NCBI GenBank assembly: GCA_020639135.1
Contig: JACKHE010000001.1
Location: forward strand, 248,001 to 312,000
Source of the DNA: Phycisphaeraceae bacterium
GTDB lineage: Bacteria; Planctomycetota; Phycisphaerae; Phycisphaerales; UBA1924
DNA: 64,000 nucleotides
Direction: 5' to 3'
Shown here in pieces: positions 60,331-64,000 of the stretch; within the stretch, counting starts at the first letter, position 1; every line of letters starts with the position of its first letter. Made by a program: the position numbers and the translations under genes. The notes beneath the pieces were generated by a model. That model was not told the DNA's origin. It ran no database searches and saw only the letters and a list, made by a program, of their open reading frames with translations.

Positions 60331-62442
60331 TCACGGGCACCCGCTCCCGAACGCCCCGAGCAGGATCCCCAGGTCCGCCGTGTCCACCACGCCGTCGTTG
60401 TTCAGATCCGCCGAACCCGCGCCGCCGAACTGGCCGAGAAGGATCCCCAGGTCCGCCGTGTCCACGGCGCCGTCGCCGTTGAGATCCTCGGGGCAAGGCG
60501 CGTACACCAGGACAACCTGCGTCGCGTCGTACCGGATCAAGTATTCCGACTCGGCGCCCATCGGGATGAACAGCTCGGTGTCGAACACGCCCGAGACGCC
60601 GCCGGGCGCGTCGATGAGCAGGTACTCGTCGCCCGGCGCCGGCGCGTTGAACCTGACATCAATGCGCACCGTCCCGGCCAGCGTCGCCGTCCCGCCCGCT
60701 GCGCACTCCATCACGTCGTGCGACACACCGGGGTCCGTCCCCCCGATCTCGAAGTTCACCACACCCGTCGAGGATTGCGTGAAGTCCTTGACCAGCCCCG
60801 AACCGAATAAGGTCGCGCCGTAGAACCGCAGGTCGCCGTCGTTGATGACCGACGAGCCCGTCAGGTCGGGGGATTCGATCAGGTGCAGGAAACCCCCGGG
60901 ATCGACGATCATCATCAGCGACCCCATCGAAACGCCGTTGATCCGGAACACGTTCTGCACCCGGACAGACGAGTCGGAGAACGGCGCCGTGACCGTCGCG
61001 CTGGGGTAGATGATGGAGTCGCCCTGGATTACCAACTCGGAATGCGTGCCGAAATCCATCGTGCAGGCAGGCTCAAGAAACATGTTGCTCACGCAGTTCA
61101 CCGTGGTGGAATCATCGACGTACATCGCGCCTCTGAAGAGCAGCGTGTCCCCGGAGATCGCCGGAGGCGTCGGGGAGAACTGCGTGATCTCGATCGAGCT
61201 TGTTGTCCCCATATCCCAGATGTTGTCTTGCACATCGACATGCAAGGCGCCGGACAACCCGATCACGCCGTCGAATTGATTGTTCAGCGTGTCGATCAAC
61301 GCGACCTGGATCGTCAGCGTCGCCTCCTCGCCGATCACCGTCACCATGCCGCCGTCGGTGTCCCAGTCCAGCGTGCCGGCGCCGCTCCCGATGGTGGTGT
61401 CCGCGTACACCCGGAAGACGCCGCCGCCCGAAGGGTCCGGCAGCATCAGGCTCGCCGGGTCATCGATCGTCGAGGGCTGGTCGAGCGTGAGCGCTGTCCC
61501 GGGGCTCATCGAGATCGAAGCGAGATTCGTGAAGTGCGTGGGGACATCGAAAATCGCCCCGCCGTTGTTCACGTTCACCGCGCTGTTGACCGTCACCAGC
61601 CCCGTCCCCTCCAGCGTCGCCGATCCGGTCCCGCCGTTGAAGCTCAGGACGGCGCCCGGGCTCTCGTCCAGCGTCCACGCGTCCGCGACGGAGATCGCCG
61701 AGCCCTGCGTGATCGTCATGAACCCGTCGAAGAGCGTCTCGACCTCGGTGAGGATCTCCAGCCGGTTGTTCGCCCCCGAGATCGTCTCGACCACCCCCTG
61801 ACCCGACGGCCCGTCCCAGTCGAAGACGAACCCCGGAGTCCCCGACGTGACCTGCAACGTCCCGCCGCCATTGGCCTGGAGGAACCCGTCGTTGGCATAC
61901 GCGCCGCCGACATTCACCGATCCCGTGCCGCTGACCGACGCGTTCGACGCCACCGTCAGGTTCTGGCTGACATTCACACGCCCGTCGAACAGGTCCAGAT
62001 CGGCGCTTCCCTCGAGTGTGCAGTTGATCGAGAAGAAATCATTCGAGAAATGCGAGGAGAGCAGCACCTCCAGCGTCCCGGGGCTCAGGATCCGCGTCAG
62101 CCCGGGGTGGCCGCCGTTGTCCGTCACCAGCAGCCGCTTGTTCGTCGCGCCGCCGCTGCCGGTCGCCAGCGTGCCGGAATCGATCTGGAGCGACCCGATG
62201 GAGAGCGACGAGCCGGTCACGCTCACCGCCGGATCGTTCGTCGAGCTGATGATCCGCGCGGTGTCCGCGGTGGTGTCCGGGAAGCCGTCCCGGATCATGG
62301 CTGTTGTTTCGTTGAACCAGTTGTTCTGGTTGTCCCAGGCGAACGTCGAAGGCGCCGCCAGCCAGACAAAGTCCTCCGCAACCGCCGCCGAGACCACCGC
62401 CAGAGCCGCCCCCGCGACCGCCGCCATCCGCACTATGTTCAT
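60331..62442 (-). CDS. Exported beta-helix/autotransporter-like protein with double dockerin tail
   Basis: 703 residues from ATG 62442. Signal peptide (MAAVAGAALAVVSAAVA). The body has repeating short strands of a parallel beta-helix (VNVSQNLTVASNASVSGTGS; GGTLQVTSGTPGFVF; GLVTVNSAVNVNNGGAIF; TDGGMVTVIGEEATLTIQV), as in autotransporter passenger-like secreted proteins. Two dockerin loops (EDLNGDGAVDTADLG; ADLNNDGVVDTADLG) end FGSGCP. There is no beta-barrel, so it is not a self-secreting autotransporter. Confidence 0.82.
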   Translation of the reverse strand: MNIVRMAAVAGAALAVVSAAVAEDFVWLAAPSTFAWDNQNNWFNETTAMIRDGFPDTTADTARIISSTNDPAVSVTGSSLSIGSLQIDSGTLATGSGGATNKRLLVTDNGGHPGLTRILSPGTLEVLLSSHFSNDFFSINCTLEGSADLDLFDGRVNVSQNLTVASNASVSGTGSVNVGGAYANDGFLQANGGGTLQVTSGTPGFVFDWDGPSGQGVVETISGANNRLEILTEVETLFDGFMTITQGSAISVADAWTLDESPGAVLSFNGGTGSATLEGTGLVTVNSAVNVNNGGAIFDVPTHFTNLASISMSPGTALTLDQPSTIDDPASLMLPDPSGGGVFRVYADTTIGSGAGTLDWDTDGGMVTVIGEEATLTIQVALIDTLNNQFDGVIGLSGALHVDVQDNIWDMGTTSSIEITQFSPTPPAISGDTLLFRGAMYVDDSTTVNCVSNMFLEPACTMDFGTHSELVIQGDSIIYPSATVTAPFSDSSVRVQNVFRINGVSMGSLMMIVDPGGFLHLIESPDLTGSSVINDGDLRFYGATLFGSGLVKDFTQSSTGVVNFEIGGTDPGVSHDVMECAAGGTATLAGTVRIDVRFNAPAPGDEYLLIDAPGGVSGVFDTELFIPMGAESEYLIRYDATQVVLVYAPCPEDLNGDGAVDTADLGILLGQFGGAGSADLNNDGVVDTADLGILLGAFGSGCP

Positions 62443-62547
62443 GCCCGCCCCCCTTGGGTTGTGAGTGTGAAAATCAAAGACTGATCCAAGGCGGCCGAGG
62501 ATACAAGATAAAAATGTATGTTTTACATGTCCCGATCTCATTTTCAC

Positions 62548-62578
62548 AAAAAATAAAAATGGCGCCCCGGGGGACGCC
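62548..62578 (-). terminator. Intrinsic terminator, minus strand
   Basis: Arms GGCGTCCC and GGGGCGCC (one G:T) with a tight loop are followed by ATTTTTATTTTTT on the minus strand. It separates the gene at 62611-63159 from the dockerin gene that follows. Confidence 0.75.
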
Positions 62579-62610
62579 AAGACCTGGCGATCAACCGCTC
62601 AGCCGGAGGT

Positions 62611-63159
62611 TCAGCCCCCCGCCGCCACCGCTGGATCGAACACCTCCAGGTGCTCGACCGGGAACGACTCCGGCGAGAACCGCCCGTTGATGCTCGCCCC
62701 GCCCGGCAGCGGCGCGAACAGCTCGATCGCGATCTGCGAGATCGGCATCCCCACCGCCGCCAGCTCCTCCTCCGTCGCCGGTGTGATCGACGCGATGACC
62801 ATGATCGGCGCCTGCTCGTCCGTCACAAACTCCAGCGGCTCGTGGTCGAAATCAACCTTGATGAACTGCCTGATCGCGCGCAGGTGCGTCTGGCTGTAGT
62901 ACCACTTTGTCACCGCCGCCTTGTTCTCGAACCACGCGACGATCACGTTCTTCCCGCTCATCATCTGCCCGGCGTCAACGCCCAGGCACCCCGGGCTCTG
63001 CTGCAGCCCCGCGATGAGCATCCCACCGATGTCGGGTCGCTGCGGCTGCGCCTGAGCGCCGCCGTCCTGGTCCCGCGGACCAGCCAGCGCCGCAACGCCG
63101 CCGATCGTGACCGCCATCAGCCCCAGCCCCGCCGCCATCGTTTTCACACCGCTGTTCAT
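62611..63159 (-). CDS. Exported protein, possibly ABM-like fold
   Basis: 182 residues. Signal peptide (LGLMAVTIGGVAALAG). The segment MLIAGLQQSPGCLGVDAGQM then KNVIVAWFENKAAVTKWYYS followed by QTHLRAI looks like the antibiotic biosynthesis monooxygenase fold, a dimeric alpha/beta domain that binds small molecules. The C-terminal half is beta-rich with no motif. It is exported, which is unusual for that fold. The assignment is tentative. Confidence 0.55.
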   Translation of the reverse strand: MNSGVKTMAAGLGLMAVTIGGVAALAGPRDQDGGAQAQPQRPDIGGMLIAGLQQSPGCLGVDAGQMMSGKNVIVAWFENKAAVTKWYYSQTHLRAIRQFIKVDFDHEPLEFVTDEQAPIMVIASITPATEEELAAVGMPISQIAIELFAPLPGGASINGRFSPESFPVEHLEVFDPAVAAGG

Positions 63160-63406
63160 CGCCTTGCTCCTTGCCGCACGATCCCGGATTTCCGCCGCGC
63201 GACGACCGCGCGGGCCTCTGTCACCGTTGTTGGGGCCCGTTCGCGGGCGTTTTCACCGCCGCGCAGCCCCCCGAACCGTGAACTCCATGATTTTCTTCGA
63301 TCCCGTGGCAGCCCGGCCCCCCGGCTTCCGCCTAGGCGGTTGTCCCCCGCGGACCACATCCACAGAAACACCACACGAACACCCCGACCCGGGCAAGGAC
63401 ACACCC

Positions 63407-64000
63407 ATGAACACCGCACGCGCCTTCACCGCACTCACGACGCTCGCCATCACAGCCTCTGCCGCCAACGCCGAGCCGATGCAGCTCCGCTTCACCGCCG
63501 GCCTCAACCAGCCCGTCACCCCGGTCGTCATCAACGGCGTCCCCGGCGAGGCCGTCATCTCGGTGGCGGCAGTCGTCGCCTGGGACTCCGACGAGGTCCC
63601 ATTCATCGACAACGGCTCAGGCCTCCGCCGCTGGGGCACTTCCAGTTTCCAGGCCCACGCCTCAGGCTCCATCATCCTCGAGGACGGCGCCATCATCCCT
63701 ATCGATTTCGTCTTTGCCAACACCGCGAATAATTCCATCACGAACTCCATCACCACGAACTACATCGCCAGCGAGTCCGCCACCGACATGACCTTCAACA
63801 GCTCCGGCGGGACCTTCGCCGGCTGCGCGCTCTCCAACGCCGCCGTCAGCCTCCGCACCACGGCGCTGACCTCCATGCCCGGCGCCGGCAGCCCTCTCCC
63901 AGACACGCCGCAGGGCTACCAGCAAGGCGTCACCTATTGGCAGTGCGTTCTCTACTTCGACATCGACAGCCCGGGCGGCGGGACCGACACCGTCCACATC
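63407..64000 (+). CDS. Exported protein, N-terminal part (3' truncated by window)
   Basis: 198 codons from ATG 63407, still open at the window end. Signal peptide (AFTALTTLAITASAANA). The body is rich in Thr, Asn and Gly with beta strands (VISVAAVVAWDSDEVPFID; IILEDGAIIPIDFVFANTAN). No repeats or dockerin are visible in the part present. I do not recognise the family. Confidence 0.65.
   Translation, partial: MNTARAFTALTTLAITASAANAEPMQLRFTAGLNQPVTPVVINGVPGEAVISVAAVVAWDSDEVPFIDNGSGLRRWGTSSFQAHASGSIILEDGAIIPIDFVFANTANNSITNSITTNYIASESATDMTFNSSGGTFAGCALSNAAVSLRTTALTSMPGAGSPLPDTPQGYQQGVTYWQCVLYFDIDSPGGGTDTVHI

Noticed and set aside
49078..62442. CRISPR-like periodic repeats
   Set aside because: The periodicity is about 55-60 codons and comes from FG-GAP protein blades; there is no short conserved DNA repeat with unique spacers.
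1..64000. tRNA, rRNA or known riboswitch
   Set aside because: No T-loop/acceptor pattern, rRNA core or familiar riboswitch motif was found by eye in any intergenic gap; a covariance-model scan would be decisive.

Overview
The window is one continuous, very GC-rich bacterial chromosome segment. I place it in the Planctomycetota, most likely class Phycisphaerae. The evidence is a bamA-skp-lpxD-lpxC/fabZ-lpxA outer-membrane operon with LpxC fused to FabZ, a ThiD2-ThiE fusion, and many exported proteins ending in a short dockerin-like domain (core motif NGDGVVDTADLG, then a C-terminal G-x-x-C). The lineage call is inference from gene content. I see no tRNA, rRNA or CRISPR array.

Layout. 1-6.4 kb: reverse transsulfuration (cystathionine beta-synthase, gamma-lyase), thiamine phosphate synthase, an M16 peptidase, two small membrane proteins and a Bcp peroxiredoxin, with two bipartite palindromic repeats. 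6.3-14.9 kb (minus strand): BamA, Skp, LpxD, LpxC-FabZ, LpxA and an ABC-F ATPase, that is, outer-membrane protein and lipid A assembly. 15-19.6 kb: an ECF sigma factor with its membrane anti-sigma partner, then purB and a Na+/Ca2+ exchanger. 20.3-22.3 kb: two lipoproteins and a FlgM-like protein. 22.3-27.4 kb: a compact minus-strand block of phage head genes (SPP1-type portal, scaffold-like protein, SU10-type capsid protein and four small genes) with no terminase, tail, lysis or integrase genes. 28-44.6 kb: M32 carboxypeptidase, ChaN-like lipoprotein, VCBS/FG-GAP protein, HtrA-like protease, a large exported protein, a DUF4230-like protein, an orphan C5 DNA methyltransferase, a TolB-like propeller, UbiX and UbiA, and small membrane proteins.

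44.6-48.9 kb is a small mobile-element-like island. It has a LexA/CI-type S24 repressor, a divergent HTH gene, a small coupled gene and a RepA-like AAA ATPase, and it carries eleven copies of an 11-bp motif (CAASSGTGACR). Six of these copies form three 40-bp palindromic units with identical arm spacing. Two of those units flank an AT-rich, frameshifted gene in inverted orientation.

49-62.4 kb is a minus-strand run of exported beta-propeller and beta-helix proteins. Five of them have seven FG-GAP-like repeats and a dockerin tail, which suggests an expanded surface or secreted protein family. The window ends in a small exported protein and the start of another.

The best candidates for something undescribed are the stripped-down phage-head block and the RepA/S24 island with its regular palindromes.
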